From assembly GCF_013410945.1 (NCBI RefSeq), contig NZ_JACCCH010000001.1, positions 1,364,001 to 1,428,000 of the forward strand: a stretch of DNA of 64,000 nt, written 5' to 3'. Below are positions 8,364 through 16,935 of this stretch, in pieces (within the stretch, counting starts at the first letter, position 1; every line of letters begins with the position of its first letter). The translations under genes and the position numbers were made by a program. The stretch comes from Leifsonia sp. AK011. GTDB taxonomy: Bacteria > Actinomycetota > Actinomycetes > Actinomycetales > Microbacteriaceae. The notes below the pieces were generated by a model. The model saw only the letters and a program-made list of their open reading frames with translations, did no database searches and was not told where the DNA came from.

Positions 8364-8483
8364 ATGAGTATGACTTTCAGCATCGTTCTTCTCGCCGGCC
8401 TCGGATTGGCCGCCATCGCAGGTACCACTCGTTCCGTCGCGCGCGACGGATACCGTCCCGTTCCGACCAAGTACACCCGGTAG
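8364..8483 (+). CDS. 39-residue putative small membrane protein
   Basis: ATG 8364 opens a 39-codon frame. The first ~20 residues are hydrophobic (FSIVLLAGLGLAAIAG), followed by a short polar tail ending RDGYRPVPTKYTR, which is the layout of a single-span membrane micropeptide. It is divergent from the LysR gene and shares its 65-base control region. No clear ribosome-binding site is visible. A function is not recognised; LysR control is inferred only from position. Confidence 0.5.
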   Translation: MSMTFSIVLLAGLGLAAIAGTTRSVARDGYRPVPTKYTR

Positions 8484-8493
8484 GACGGGGCGA

Positions 8494-8698
8494 GGTTTCG
8501 ATGACGCCGGGCTTCGCCGCGGCTACTCAACCCACCGGGTTTCGATGACGCCGGGCTTCGCCCGATGCCCGAGACGGGCATCGGCGCTGGCGTCGCGGCG
8601 AAGGCCAGAAATGGCCTTCGCTCCAAGCTCCAGCGCGCTACTCAACCAACAGGACCTCGTGGGTTGAGTAGGGCCGTGAAGCGGCCGTCATCGAAACC
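8494..8698. repeat. REP-like palindromic repeat cluster (three copies)
   Basis: Three copies of a GGTTTCGATGACG ... CTACTCAACC element: 8494-8532 (+), 8538-8647 (+, enlarged in the middle) and 8662-8698 (inverted). The enlarged copy carries two perfect hairpins, 8564-8582 (7-bp arms) and 8600-8619 (8-bp arms, GAAA loop). Similar extragenic palindromes are common in Microbacteriaceae genomes as I know them. No ORF of substance is present. The cluster fills the space between the small protein and the 3' end of mrp. Confidence 0.75.
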
Positions 8699-8713
8699 CC
8701 ACCACCGCGCAAC

Positions 8714-9814
8714 TCAGGTAACGCTCAACCCCAGCCGCCGCCCCGCGAGCCCGCGCTCGCGGGTGCCGAGGGTCGCAGCGAGCGCGTCCAGCGCGACCGC
8801 GGCAGGATCCTCAGGGTCGGCGAGCACCACGGGCATCCCGTTGTCGCCGCCCTCGCGCAGGGCCATGCTCAGGGGCACGCTCGCGAGCAGGGGAACCCCG
8901 AGGCGACCGGCGACGGCCTCGCCGCCGCCTTCTCCGAACAGGTGGAGCACCGTGCCATCCGGCTGCACGAGCCCGGCCATGTTCTCGACAACGCCCACGA
9001 CCGTCTGCCCGGTCTGACGTGCGACGAGCGCGCTGCGCTCCGCGACGTCAGCGGCTGCGGCCTGCGGAGTCGTGACGACGAGCACCTCGGCCTGGGGCAG
9101 CAACTGCCCGAGCGAGATGGCGACGTCGCCCGTGCCCGGGGGCAGGTCGATGAGCAGCACGTCGAGATCGCCGAAGAACACGTCGGTGAGGAACTGCTGG
9201 ATCGTGCGGTGGAGCATCGGCCCGCGCCAGGACACGGCCGTGCCGGGCTCGGTGAACATGCCGATCGAGATGACCTTCACGTCGTGGGCCACGGGCGGCA
9301 GGATCAGTTCCCCCACGCGCGTCGGCTTCTCGCCCGGTATGCCGAGGAGGCCGGGGATCGAGAAGCCGTGGACATCGGCGTCCATGAGCCCGACGGAGAG
9401 CCCCCGTCGGGCGAGAGCCACGGCAAGATTGGCGGTGAGAGACGACTTGCCCACTCCGCCCTTGCCGCTCGTGACGCACAGGATGCGTGTGAGCGAGTCG
9501 GTTCCGAACTGCGAGGTGCGCGTGCCCTTCAGTCGAGCCGTGAGAGCGTCACGCTGCTCCCTCGACATGACGCCGACCCGCAGGTCGAGCGCGGTCACGT
9601 CGGCAACGGTGGCAGCGGCCGCGCGAACGTCGCGCTCGATGGTGTCGGCGGCGGGGCATCCCACGATCGTCAGCCGCAGGTCGATCGTCGCCGCACCCGA
9701 CTCCACACTGATCGCGCCGATCATGTCGAGCTCGGTGATCGGCTTGCGGATCTCCGGATCGATGACGCGGGAGAGGGCGGTGCGGAGCTCGGACTCGATC
9801 CGCGCGTCAGTCAC
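8714..9814 (-). CDS. mrp: Mrp/ApbC-family P-loop ATPase (iron-sulfur cluster carrier)
   Basis: A 366-residue protein. Residues ~1-90 form a MIP18/DUF59 domain (VIDPEIRKPITELDMIG, VGCPAADTI); the rest is a deviant-Walker A ATPase with SGKGGVGKSSLTANLA, LMDADVHGFSIPGLLG and IDLPPGTGDVAISLGQ. Mrp proteins bind and transfer Fe-S clusters. The C-terminal CxxC found in many Mrp proteins is missing: the segment after VENMAGL reads VQPDGTVLHLF. The gene overlaps the DUF1003 gene upstream by four bases, and the mrp-DUF1003-MgtE-like order matches M. tuberculosis. Confidence 0.88.
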   Translation of the reverse strand: MTDARIESELRTALSRVIDPEIRKPITELDMIGAISVESGAATIDLRLTIVGCPAADTIERDVRAAAATVADVTALDLRVGVMSREQRDALTARLKGTRTSQFGTDSLTRILCVTSGKGGVGKSSLTANLAVALARRGLSVGLMDADVHGFSIPGLLGIPGEKPTRVGELILPPVAHDVKVISIGMFTEPGTAVSWRGPMLHRTIQQFLTDVFFGDLDVLLIDLPPGTGDVAISLGQLLPQAEVLVVTTPQAAAADVAERSALVARQTGQTVVGVVENMAGLVQPDGTVLHLFGEGGGEAVAGRLGVPLLASVPLSMALREGGDNGMPVVLADPEDPAAVALDALAATLGTRERGLAGRRLGLSVT

Positions 9815-10323
9815 TCTGCGGGGTCCTTGTCCTTCTCACGGTCGAGCTCCTCGAGGAGTGCCCTCAGCTCGGCGCGGATGAAGTCCTTGCTCGCGAGATC
9901 GCGCACGGCGAGGCGGAGCGCAACAACCTCACGGGCGAGGTACTCGGTGTCGTTGAGGTTGCGCTCGGCGCGCTGCCGGTCCTGCTCGATCTGTACGCGG
10001 TCCCGGTCATCCTGCCGGTTCTGCGCGAGCAGGATGAGCGGCGCGGCATACGAGGCCTGCAGCGACAGGATGAGCGTGAGGAGAGTGAAGTTTGTGAGGC
10101 GCGGGTCGAACTGCACCTCCTCGGGAGCGATCGAGTTGTAGACCAGCCACACGGCGACGAAGGCCGTGAGGCCGATGAGGAACCACGGCGTTCCCATGGC
10201 ACGGGCGAATGCCTCGGAGAAGCGGCCAGTGCGGTCGCGATTCTGGAAGCGCGGGAGGGGGGAACGCAGGCCCTTGGGCGAATCGAGACGGTTGTTGTCG
10301 CTGTTGCGGTTAGCGCGTGCCAC
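9811..10323 (-). CDS. DUF1003 membrane protein
   Basis: A 170-residue protein with two predicted transmembrane helices (FLIGLTAFVAVWLVYN and FTLLTLILSLQASYAAPLIL) followed by the QNRQDDRDR motif and a long charged helix, the DUF1003 pattern. The function is unknown; the family almost always sits beside a soluble MgtE-N/CBS protein and mrp in actinobacteria, as here. Its start overlaps the MgtE-like gene by 14 bases and its stop overlaps mrp by four, so the three form one operon. Confidence 0.86.
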   Translation of the reverse strand: MARANRNSDNNRLDSPKGLRSPLPRFQNRDRTGRFSEAFARAMGTPWFLIGLTAFVAVWLVYNSIAPEEVQFDPRLTNFTLLTLILSLQASYAAPLILLAQNRQDDRDRVQIEQDRQRAERNLNDTEYLAREVVALRLAVRDLASKDFIRAELRALLEELDREKDKDPAE

Positions 10324-11620
10324 TGGGAGTCCTCCTTCCCTTCACAGGAATTGCTGCGGTCGAAGTGTCGTCGAGACGCGGGGTCTCGTCGCTCGTACTT
10401 CGCCAGTCGTCCGGCAGCAGGTAGTCGAGGACATCGTCAATGGTCACCACCCCGACGAGGCGGTGGTTCTCGTCGATGACGGGCACCGACACCAGGTTGT
10501 AGCTCGCGAGGATGCGGGACACCTCAGCCGCGCTCGTATCCGCTCGCACGGGCTCGAGGCTCGTGTCGATGAGTGTGCCGAGACGCTCACCCGGCGGGTA
10601 GCGAAGCATGCGCTGGAAGTGCACGATGCCGAGGAAACGACCGGTAGGCGCCTCGTACGGCGGGAGCGTCACACACACGGCGGCTCCGAGGGCCGGCGCG
10701 AGCTCGTGGCGGCGGATCAGAGCGAGACCCTCGGCGACCGTGGCATCCGATGACACGATGATCGGCTCGTTGGTCATGAGGCCGCCCGCGGTGTCCGGGG
10801 CGTAGGTGAGGAGGAAGCGCACATCCTCTGCCTCCTCGGGCTCCATGAGGTCGAGGAGGGCCTCCCCGCGCTCACTCGAGAGCTGCGCGATGAGGTCGGC
10901 CGCGTCATCCGGCTGCATCTGGTCGAGCACGTCAGCGGCTCGTTCGTCATCGAGGTGACCGAGGATGTCGACCTGCTCCGCTTCGGGCATCTCCTCGAGC
11001 ACGTCGGCGAGACGGTCGTCGGAGAGCTCCTCGGCGACCTCGATCATGCGGGTCTCCGGAAGGTCGAGCATGACATTGGCGAGGTCCGCTGGCAGCAGGT
11101 CGGCGTAGCTCGCGACGAGCTGGGTCGCGGACTGGGCCTCGCCCGAGACGGTGTCCTCGGTGATCTCCGACCAGGAGGCGAAGACGGTGGCGCCCTTGCT
11201 GAAGGGCGAGCCTCCCGCGCGGGGGCGGCGGAGGAAGAGCTGGCCGATCTCCCAGTCGCCGAGGGCGACCTCCTCGATCGCGACATCCTCGATGTGGGCG
11301 GGCCCCGATCCGTCGGCGAGCTTGACGCGACGGCCGAGCAGCTCGGCGATGACACGCACCTCGCCTCCGCGCTGTTCGAAGCGGCGAAGGTTGATGAGGC
11401 CGGTCGTGATGATCTGGCCGGAACCGATACTCGTGACGCGGCCGATCGACAGAAAGACGCGGCGCTTGCCGGGCACCTCCACGATCATCCCGACGACTCG
11501 AGGGGAGGCCTTGGCGCGGTACACGACGAGGATGTCACGCACCTTGCCGACCCGGTCGCCGTTGGGGTCGAAGACGGAGCAGCCCACCAGTCGGGCGGCG
11601 AATGCTCTCGTCATACTCAC
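10310..11620 (-). CDS. PRC-barrel / MgtE N-terminal / CBS protein without transport domain
   Basis: A 436-residue soluble protein. Residues ~1-155 look like two PRC-barrel modules (VGCSVFDPNGDRVGKVRDIL; LLGRRVKLADGSG); then comes the MgtE N-terminal superhelical region (LPADLANVMLDLP, ALLDLMEPEEAEDVRFLL), then a CBS pair. MgtE channels have a five-helix membrane domain after CBS; none follows here. It may act as a Mg-sensing regulator of DUF1003 or another partner (inference). The GTG at 11620 fits TAGGGT at 11627-11632 with a six-base spacer. Confidence 0.82.
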   Translation of the reverse strand: MSMTRAFAARLVGCSVFDPNGDRVGKVRDILVVYRAKASPRVVGMIVEVPGKRRVFLSIGRVTSIGSGQIITTGLINLRRFEQRGGEVRVIAELLGRRVKLADGSGPAHIEDVAIEEVALGDWEIGQLFLRRPRAGGSPFSKGATVFASWSEITEDTVSGEAQSATQLVASYADLLPADLANVMLDLPETRMIEVAEELSDDRLADVLEEMPEAEQVDILGHLDDERAADVLDQMQPDDAADLIAQLSSERGEALLDLMEPEEAEDVRFLLTYAPDTAGGLMTNEPIIVSSDATVAEGLALIRRHELAPALGAAVCVTLPPYEAPTGRFLGIVHFQRMLRYPPGERLGTLIDTSLEPVRADTSAAEVSRILASYNLVSVPVIDENHRLVGVVTIDDVLDYLLPDDWRSTSDETPRLDDTSTAAIPVKGRRTPSGTR

Positions 11621-11655
11621 GCGTAAACCCTACCCCCGCGTGGGAGAATGGCCCC

Positions 11656-12156
11656 GTGAGCACACCGAACGGCCTGGGCCGCAGAGGCGCCCTGCAACCC
11701 ACCCTTCCCAAGGGCGACGTGCTGGGTACCTACGACACGTACGCCGAGGCGCAGTCGGTCGTCGATCGTCTGTCGAAGGCCGAGTTCGACGTCAAGCAAT
11801 TGAGCATCGTCGGCAACGATCTGAAGACCGTGGAGCGCGTGACGGGCAAGCTCACCTACGGTCGCGCGGCGCTCGCGGGTGCTGCCTCCGGCGCGTGGCT
11901 GGGCCTCTTCTTCGGGCTCGTGCTCACCATCTTCTCGCCGGCCTCCCCGCAGTCCTTCAGCGTCATCGGTGCCGCGCTGTTCATCGGTGCTGGCTTCGGC
12001 ATGATCTTTGGCATCGTGAGCTACGCGGTCGGTCGCAGGCGTCGCGACTTCACGTCCACGCACCAGGTGATCGCGTCGAACTACCAGATCATCATCGCGC
12101 CGGAGCTCACGGCCAAGGCCCAGGACGTGCTGCAGCACCACCCCGCGCAGGACTAG
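11656..12156 (+). CDS. General stress protein 17M-like membrane protein
   Basis: A 166-residue protein. The N-terminal part, GDVLGTYDTYAEAQSVVDRL to LSIVGNDLKTVERVTGKL, is the 17M-like domain; two membrane helices follow (GAWLGLFFGLVLTIF and FIGAGFGMIFGIVSYAVG), then a short C-terminal region ending in TAKAQDVL. The GTG at 11656 gives the expected N-terminus. It is divergent from the MgtE-like operon. The homologue Rv1234 lies at the same place in M. tuberculosis. The role is unknown beyond the name of the founding protein. Confidence 0.8.
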   Translation: MSTPNGLGRRGALQPTLPKGDVLGTYDTYAEAQSVVDRLSKAEFDVKQLSIVGNDLKTVERVTGKLTYGRAALAGAASGAWLGLFFGLVLTIFSPASPQSFSVIGAALFIGAGFGMIFGIVSYAVGRRRRDFTSTHQVIASNYQIIIAPELTAKAQDVLQHHPAQD

Positions 12157-12196
12157 CCGCGGCATCCGTCGCCCCGCCCCGCTCCACCACGTGCTT

Positions 12197-12287
12197 TTTT
12201 ACTCTTTTCCGGAGGGTTCGCCCGCAACAGCGCTGCAACCGGTAACCAGCGTGATGTGGGGGCAAAACCTCCGGAGAAGAGTGAAAA
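12197..12287. repeat. Long imperfect inverted repeat between convergent genes
   Basis: The left arm (12197-12215, TTTTACTCTTTTCCGGAGG) pairs with the right arm (12268-12287, CCTCCGGAGAAGAGTGAAAA) with two differences, and weaker pairing continues inward. The T-run is on the outer left and the A-run on the outer right, both inside the stem, so this is not the usual hairpin-then-U terminator in either direction. It could be a miniature mobile element remnant or a structural boundary between the convergent genes. Confidence 0.6.
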
Positions 12288-12296
12288 CCCAACGGG

Positions 12297-12923
12297 CTAG
12301 TGGATGTCGTTGCGGCTTTCCGAGATGACGAAGCCGTGGTCGCTGCCGGCGTGCTCGCACGTGATGCCTGTCTCCTCGGAGTAGCACGTCACGTCGTTGA
12401 AGGTCACCGACTGCCCGTACTCGAGCACCCGGATGGGCACCTCGGGCATGCCTGTGACCAGGGCACCCGGGAAGCCGGGGTCACCGCGATATCGAGGATG
12501 CGGCAGCTCAGTGCCGGTTGCCTCGATCCCACCGCCGCACGGAACAACAGCGTTGTAGCAGTAGTCGCCGGGATCGTCGGTGGGGAACGCCCACTCCTTG
12601 GTGCCGATCGCACAGCCCCACAGGAGTGGATAGGGGGCATCGGCGCCGAGGATGCCGCATCCGATGTTTCGGTCGGGCGAGGAGAACTGCACATCCTCCG
12701 TGGTCCACGCGCCCCAGTACGCCGACCCGTCGAGGTCATTCACGAAGAACAGGCTGGGATCGACGGCTTCGAATGCCGGCGCGATTGCCGTCGGTGACGG
12801 GGCGGCGGACGGGCTCTCGGCGATGGCCGTGGCGGTGGGGGATGGTGTGCTCGTGGGTGAGGTCACGCAGCCACTGAGCAGAAGCACGACGGCGACCGGA
12901 ACAACCGCTCCAATGATCCTCAT
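12297..12923 (-). CDS. Putative lipoprotein, unknown function
   Basis: A 208-residue protein starting with a lipoprotein signal peptide (VVLLLSGC lipobox), a Ser/Thr/Pro linker rich in TPSPTA, and a secreted domain with several cysteines (NIGCGILG, WGCAIGT, VVPCGGG, VTCYS, ITCEHA) that probably form disulfides. The frame opens 9 codons earlier at a TTG, but ATG 12923 starts the signal peptide and follows TACACT (12931-12936) by seven bases. No domain is recognised. It is transcribed in the same direction as pepP but from its own promoter. Confidence 0.75.
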   Translation of the reverse strand: MRIIGAVVPVAVVLLLSGCVTSPTSTPSPTATAIAESPSAAPSPTAIAPAFEAVDPSLFFVNDLDGSAYWGAWTTEDVQFSSPDRNIGCGILGADAPYPLLWGCAIGTKEWAFPTDDPGDYCYNAVVPCGGGIEATGTELPHPRYRGDPGFPGALVTGMPEVPIRVLEYGQSVTFNDVTCYSEETGITCEHAGSDHGFVISESRNDIH

Positions 12924-12953
12924 GAGTCGAAGTGTAGCGAAACTGACCAAACT

Positions 12954-14435
12954 TCAGCGCGCGAGCCAGGCCTCGACGTCGTCCGCGGTGCGGGGAATGC
13001 CCACCGAGAGGTTCTCGGCGCCATCGGCGGTGACCAGGATGTTGTCCTCAATACGTACGCCGATACCGCGGTACGCGGCTGGCACACTCAGGTCGTCCGG
13101 CTGGAAATAGAGCCCGGGCTCGATCGTGAACACCATGCCCTCCTCGAGAACGCCGTCGATGTAGAGCTCGCGCCTGGCCTGCGCACAGTCGTGCACGTCG
13201 ATGCCGAGGTGGTGGGATGTCCCGTGCACCATGTAGCGGCGGTGGTACTGGTGGTCCGGCTCGAGTGACTCCTCCGCCGTGACGGGCAGCAGCCCCCACT
13301 CGGCCGTGCGCTCGGCGATGACCCGCATGGCCTCGGCGTGGATGTCACGGAAGCGGATGCCCGGCCGCACGATCGCGAAGGCAGCGTCCGCGGCATCCAG
13401 CACCGCCTCGTACACCTGTCGCTGCACCCCTGTGAACCGTCCCGAGATGGGAAGGGTGCGGGTGATATCGGCGGTGTAGTAGCTGTCGAGTTCGATGCCA
13501 GCGTCGAGGAGGATGAGGTCGCCGGGGACGACCGGTCCGTCGTTGCGCGTCCAGTGCAGGATGCACGCGTGCGGTCCGGATGCCGCGATGGTGTCGTACC
13601 CGACGGTGTTACCGTCGGCTCGCGCGCGCCGGTTGAAGGTGCCCTCGACGAGGCGCTCACCGCGGGGGTGGGCGATGATCTGGGGCAGGTCGGCGATCAC
13701 GTCGTCGAAGCCCTGTTTGGTAGCGGCAACGGCCGCCCGCATCTCGGCGATCTCGAAGTCGTCCTTCGTGAGACGCAGTTCGCTGAGGTCGCGAGCGAGT
13801 GCCTCATCGGCGTCGATCTCGATGCTCTCGTCCGCGCCCGAGGAGGCGAGGAGCCGACGCCCGTCGATCTGGTCGGTGAGGTCACGGTCCGCCTCCCGTA
13901 CGACGAGGGTTGTGGCATCCACCGTGTCGAGCACGGCACCGAGGTCGGCGATCCCGCGCGTGGCGAGTCCGAGATCGGCCGCGACGTGGGCGAGGGAGGG
14001 GCGCGGCCCCGTCCAGAACTCGCCGATCTCCGGATTCGCGTAGAACTCGTCGGTGTCCCGGCCCGCGGCCTCGCGGAAGTAGAGCGTGGCGTCGTGGCCG
14101 TCGGCCGTCGGTTCCATCACGAGCACGGCGCCGGCGACCGCGTCGGAACCCCAGCCGGTGAGGTGGGCGAAGGCGGAGTGGGCGCGATAGGGGTAGTCGG
14201 TGTCGTTCGAGCGCTGCTTGGCAGCCCCCGCCGGGATGATCAGGCGAGCGCCAGGGTGGAGGGCCGAGATGCGTGCTCGCCGGTCCGCTGCGTACGTGGC
14301 CTGGGCGCGCGCGGCGGGGAGTTCCTCGACACGGTCCGCCCACTGCGACGAGATGTAGTGCGCGAACGTGTCGGAGCGGGGCGTGGTGGAACGGTTGGAT
14401 GTCGCGCGCGGCGCATCAGCAGCAGACTCGGCCAT
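12954..14435 (-). CDS. pepP: Xaa-Pro aminopeptidase (M24B)
   Basis: A 493-residue metallopeptidase that removes N-terminal residues before proline. The N-terminal half is the aminopeptidase P domain. The C-terminal pita-bread domain has the expected metal ligands: two Asp in LLDAGIELDSYYTADITR, His in MVHGTSHHLGIDVHD, Glu in FTIEPGLYF and Glu in VRIEDNILVT. ATG 14435 is chosen over the longer open frame because homology begins just after it; CACAAT lies six bases plus one codon upstream, close to the leaderless pattern. Cytoplasmic. Confidence 0.88.
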   Translation of the reverse strand: MAESAADAPRATSNRSTTPRSDTFAHYISSQWADRVEELPAARAQATYAADRRARISALHPGARLIIPAGAAKQRSNDTDYPYRAHSAFAHLTGWGSDAVAGAVLVMEPTADGHDATLYFREAAGRDTDEFYANPEIGEFWTGPRPSLAHVAADLGLATRGIADLGAVLDTVDATTLVVREADRDLTDQIDGRRLLASSGADESIEIDADEALARDLSELRLTKDDFEIAEMRAAVAATKQGFDDVIADLPQIIAHPRGERLVEGTFNRRARADGNTVGYDTIAASGPHACILHWTRNDGPVVPGDLILLDAGIELDSYYTADITRTLPISGRFTGVQRQVYEAVLDAADAAFAIVRPGIRFRDIHAEAMRVIAERTAEWGLLPVTAEESLEPDHQYHRRYMVHGTSHHLGIDVHDCAQARRELYIDGVLEEGMVFTIEPGLYFQPDDLSVPAAYRGIGVRIEDNILVTADGAENLSVGIPRTADDVEAWLAR

Positions 14436-14473
14436 ACATCCATTGTGCCCCTGCCGGTCGAACGGACCGGCCG

Positions 14474-15487
14474 CTACTCCGACGGGGACAGCTGCACGAG
14501 GATGGGCCGGTGGTCGCTGCCAGCGTCGTCGAGGGACTCCACCACGCGCATCCCCGTGACGGTCCACTGGGATGACGCGAGCACATGGTCGATCGGGGAC
14601 CCGAGCAGCGCGGGCAATCGTGTCGGCCACGTGCCGACGGCCGCGTTGTCGGTGGCGAGCGCCGCGTCTGCGCACGCACCGAGGTCTCCTCCGTCGGACC
14701 GCGGCATCCCCGCGAAATGGTCGAGCGTCGCGTTGAAGTCGCCCGCCATGATGATGTCGTCGCCTTCCGCACACAGGTCGGCGGCCCAGCGGAGGTCCTT
14801 CTGCCAGAAGGGCTCCATGGGCGGCAATGGTGCGACGGTGTGAACCGCGACGAACGTCGGTCCGCTGCCGTCAACGGGCTTGGCGATGACACTGGGCAGC
14901 ACCGCGGTCGTGCGGCTCTCGGTATCGACGCTGTACTCGCCGAGCTCGGCGCTGATCAGCAGCGTGGTTGAGCGGGCCTTCGAGACCTGGTCGTATGCCA
15001 GCGTGTACACCCACATGGGCCTGCCGGCGTCCTTCATGAGCGCCGCGATCTCGAGTCCGAGTTCGTTGGTGGTCTCGGGGAGAGTGAGAACGTCGACGTC
15101 GTTCTCGAGCGCGAATTCTGCGATCGTCGATGCCCCCGGTTCGTCCCCGAGCGTGTTCCACGAGAGCACCGTGATGTCGCCGTCACCCTCAGTCTGGAAT
15201 GACACGTTCCCGAACCCGCGCGTGGCGAGCACGATCACGTTGAGCGCCGCGAACGCGAGGGCGATGACTGCCAGGGATGCCACGAACCGGCGGATCCCGA
15301 GTGCGAGCAGCGCGATCACCGTGAGCACGAGCGCAAGTACCAGCGCGACGGCGGCGCCGAGTCCGCGCATGGCCACAACCTGGGCAACGACGGGCGTCCA
15401 CGCGAGACCGAACAACTGCGGCCACGCGAACACGAGCGCGGCGACGCCGCTGACCACGATCAGGAGGGCAGCGATGAAACGGGACAT
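14474..15487 (-). CDS. Membrane-anchored endonuclease/exonuclease/phosphatase (EEP) family protein
   Basis: A 337-residue protein with about three N-terminal membrane helices (ALLIVVSGVAALVFAW; GAAVALVLALVLTVIALLAL; VASLAVIALAFAALNVIVLA) and an extracytoplasmic EEP domain. Motifs: ITVLSWNTLG, LTLPETTNE, MAGDFNATLDHF, GSPIDHVL and GSDHRPILVQL, which together give the Glu, Asp, Asn and His of the DNase I-like site. Substrates in this superfamily include nucleic acids, phosphoinositides and sphingomyelin; this one is not determined. GAGGTG precedes the ATG. Confidence 0.84.
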   Translation of the reverse strand: MSRFIAALLIVVSGVAALVFAWPQLFGLAWTPVVAQVVAMRGLGAAVALVLALVLTVIALLALGIRRFVASLAVIALAFAALNVIVLATRGFGNVSFQTEGDGDITVLSWNTLGDEPGASTIAEFALENDVDVLTLPETTNELGLEIAALMKDAGRPMWVYTLAYDQVSKARSTTLLISAELGEYSVDTESRTTAVLPSVIAKPVDGSGPTFVAVHTVAPLPPMEPFWQKDLRWAADLCAEGDDIIMAGDFNATLDHFAGMPRSDGGDLGACADAALATDNAAVGTWPTRLPALLGSPIDHVLASSQWTVTGMRVVESLDDAGSDHRPILVQLSPSE

Positions 15488-15598
15488 GGGGAGAGCACCT
15501 CAGGGGTCTGGACTGACCGCATGAGCCTAGACGACGATCCCTGAACGGGGCCTGGTCCCGGGCCGGATGGCGCGCGACCGTGCTTATAGAGTGGCAGG

Positions 15599-16489
15599 AT
15601 GCCCGGAACCCCCATCGACCTGCACGCCCACAGTGCCGTGTCCGATGGCACCGAGTCTCCCGCTGAGCTCGTCGCATCCGCTCTCGAGGCAGGCATCGGC
15701 ACACTCGCGATCACCGACCACGACTCCACAGCCGGCTGGGCCGAGGCCATCGGCGCCGCTCGCGGCACCGGGCTCACGATCATCCCGGGCATGGAGTTGA
15801 GCACCAACTACGGCCCAGCGAGCGTTCACATGCTCGCCTACCTCTTCGACCCGCTCAATGGCGCCATCATCACTGAGACGGCCCGCATTCGCGAGGGACG
15901 CCTGCATCGCGCGGAGCGTATCGTCGAGCGCATCGCCGTCGACTACCCGCTCACGTGGGACGACGTGCTCGCCGAAGCGACGGATGATTCGACCCTGGGT
16001 CGCCCGCACATCGCCGACGCCCTCGTGCGCAAGGGGTACGTCACCGACCGCAGTGCCGCATTCGAGTCGATCCTGCACTGGCGCAGCGGCTACTACGAGA
16101 AGTACTACGCGCCCTCACCGCTCGAGGGCGTGCGGATGATCGTCGCGGCCGGCGGCGTGCCGGTGCTTGCGCATCCGGCCACTCACGGTCGCTACCGGCC
16201 GATGACCGACGACGTCATCCGCGAACTCGCCGATGAGGGCCTGTTCGGACTCGAACTCGACCACCGGGACAACACCGAGGAGGGCAAGCGCGAGTTGCGC
16301 CGGGTTGCCGCGCGCTACGGCCTCGAGATCACGGGGGCGAGCGACTACCACGGCGACGGCAAACCCAACCGACTCGGTGAGAACACCACAGCGCCCGAGG
16401 TGCTCGAGAAGCTCATTGATCGGGCATCGGGGACCCGACCCGCGCTCGGCGAGACACCGAGCAGCGGGCCGAGGGGCAGCGACCGCTAG
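15599..16489 (+). CDS. PHP-domain phosphoesterase
   Basis: A 296-residue PHP-superfamily protein. The metal site is visible in DLHAHSAVSDG, ITDHDSTAGW, PGMELSTNY, LAHPATHGR and GASDYHGDG. The length and order fit the family of 3',5'-nucleoside bisphosphate phosphatases (RNase AM/TrpH-like), which degrade pAp or short RNAs. ATG 15599 is preceded by TAGAGT (15587-15592) and six bases. It converges on the DUF805 gene, with overlapping stop codons. Confidence 0.85.
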   Translation: MPGTPIDLHAHSAVSDGTESPAELVASALEAGIGTLAITDHDSTAGWAEAIGAARGTGLTIIPGMELSTNYGPASVHMLAYLFDPLNGAIITETARIREGRLHRAERIVERIAVDYPLTWDDVLAEATDDSTLGRPHIADALVRKGYVTDRSAAFESILHWRSGYYEKYYAPSPLEGVRMIVAAGGVPVLAHPATHGRYRPMTDDVIRELADEGLFGLELDHRDNTEEGKRELRRVAARYGLEITGASDYHGDGKPNRLGENTTAPEVLEKLIDRASGTRPALGETPSSGPRGSDR

Positions 16490-16935
16490 ATTCCGGCTGC
16501 GTTGTCGTACTTGGCACCCTCGGGGTTCGAGGGGAGCAGCGCAAGGATGAAGACGATGAGTCCGCCGACCGAGGGGATCAGGGTCAGCAGGTAGAGCCAG
16601 CCCGAGAAGTTCCCGTCGTGCAGGCGGCGCACCGTCACGGTGATGTGGGGGATGATCAGGGCGAGGAAGACGATGACCCAGATTACGATGACCGCAATCT
16701 CCGGTCCGGTGCCCCGAACACCCGTGCTCGTCTGCTCTCCCGTGGCGATGAGCACGACGGCAAAGAGGATGGCCAGGACAGCGTTCACGAGAATGCCGAA
16801 AAGCACGACCCACCAGTACTCGCTGCGGCTCGCGCGGCCACTGACGGTGGCGTACTTCTTGAAGAAACGACTCACGGCCTGGCCGAAGCTGGCACCGTAC
16901 AGCGGTTGGGAGAGCGGAACAGTTGCGTCAGACAT
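16486..16935 (-). CDS. DUF805 membrane protein
   Basis: A 149-residue protein with the DUF805 signature: VSGRASRSEYWWVVLF followed by four membrane segments and the RRLHDGNFSGW loop. The function is unknown. The open frame extends upstream but the family starts near MSDATVPLSQPLYGASFGQA; the ATG at 16935 has GGAAGACC just before it. The 177 bases between this start and the end of the lipoprotein gene contain no ORF with support. Confidence 0.85.
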   Translation of the reverse strand: MSDATVPLSQPLYGASFGQAVSRFFKKYATVSGRASRSEYWWVVLFGILVNAVLAILFAVVLIATGEQTSTGVRGTGPEIAVIVIWVIVFLALIIPHITVTVRRLHDGNFSGWLYLLTLIPSVGGLIVFILALLPSNPEGAKYDNAAGI

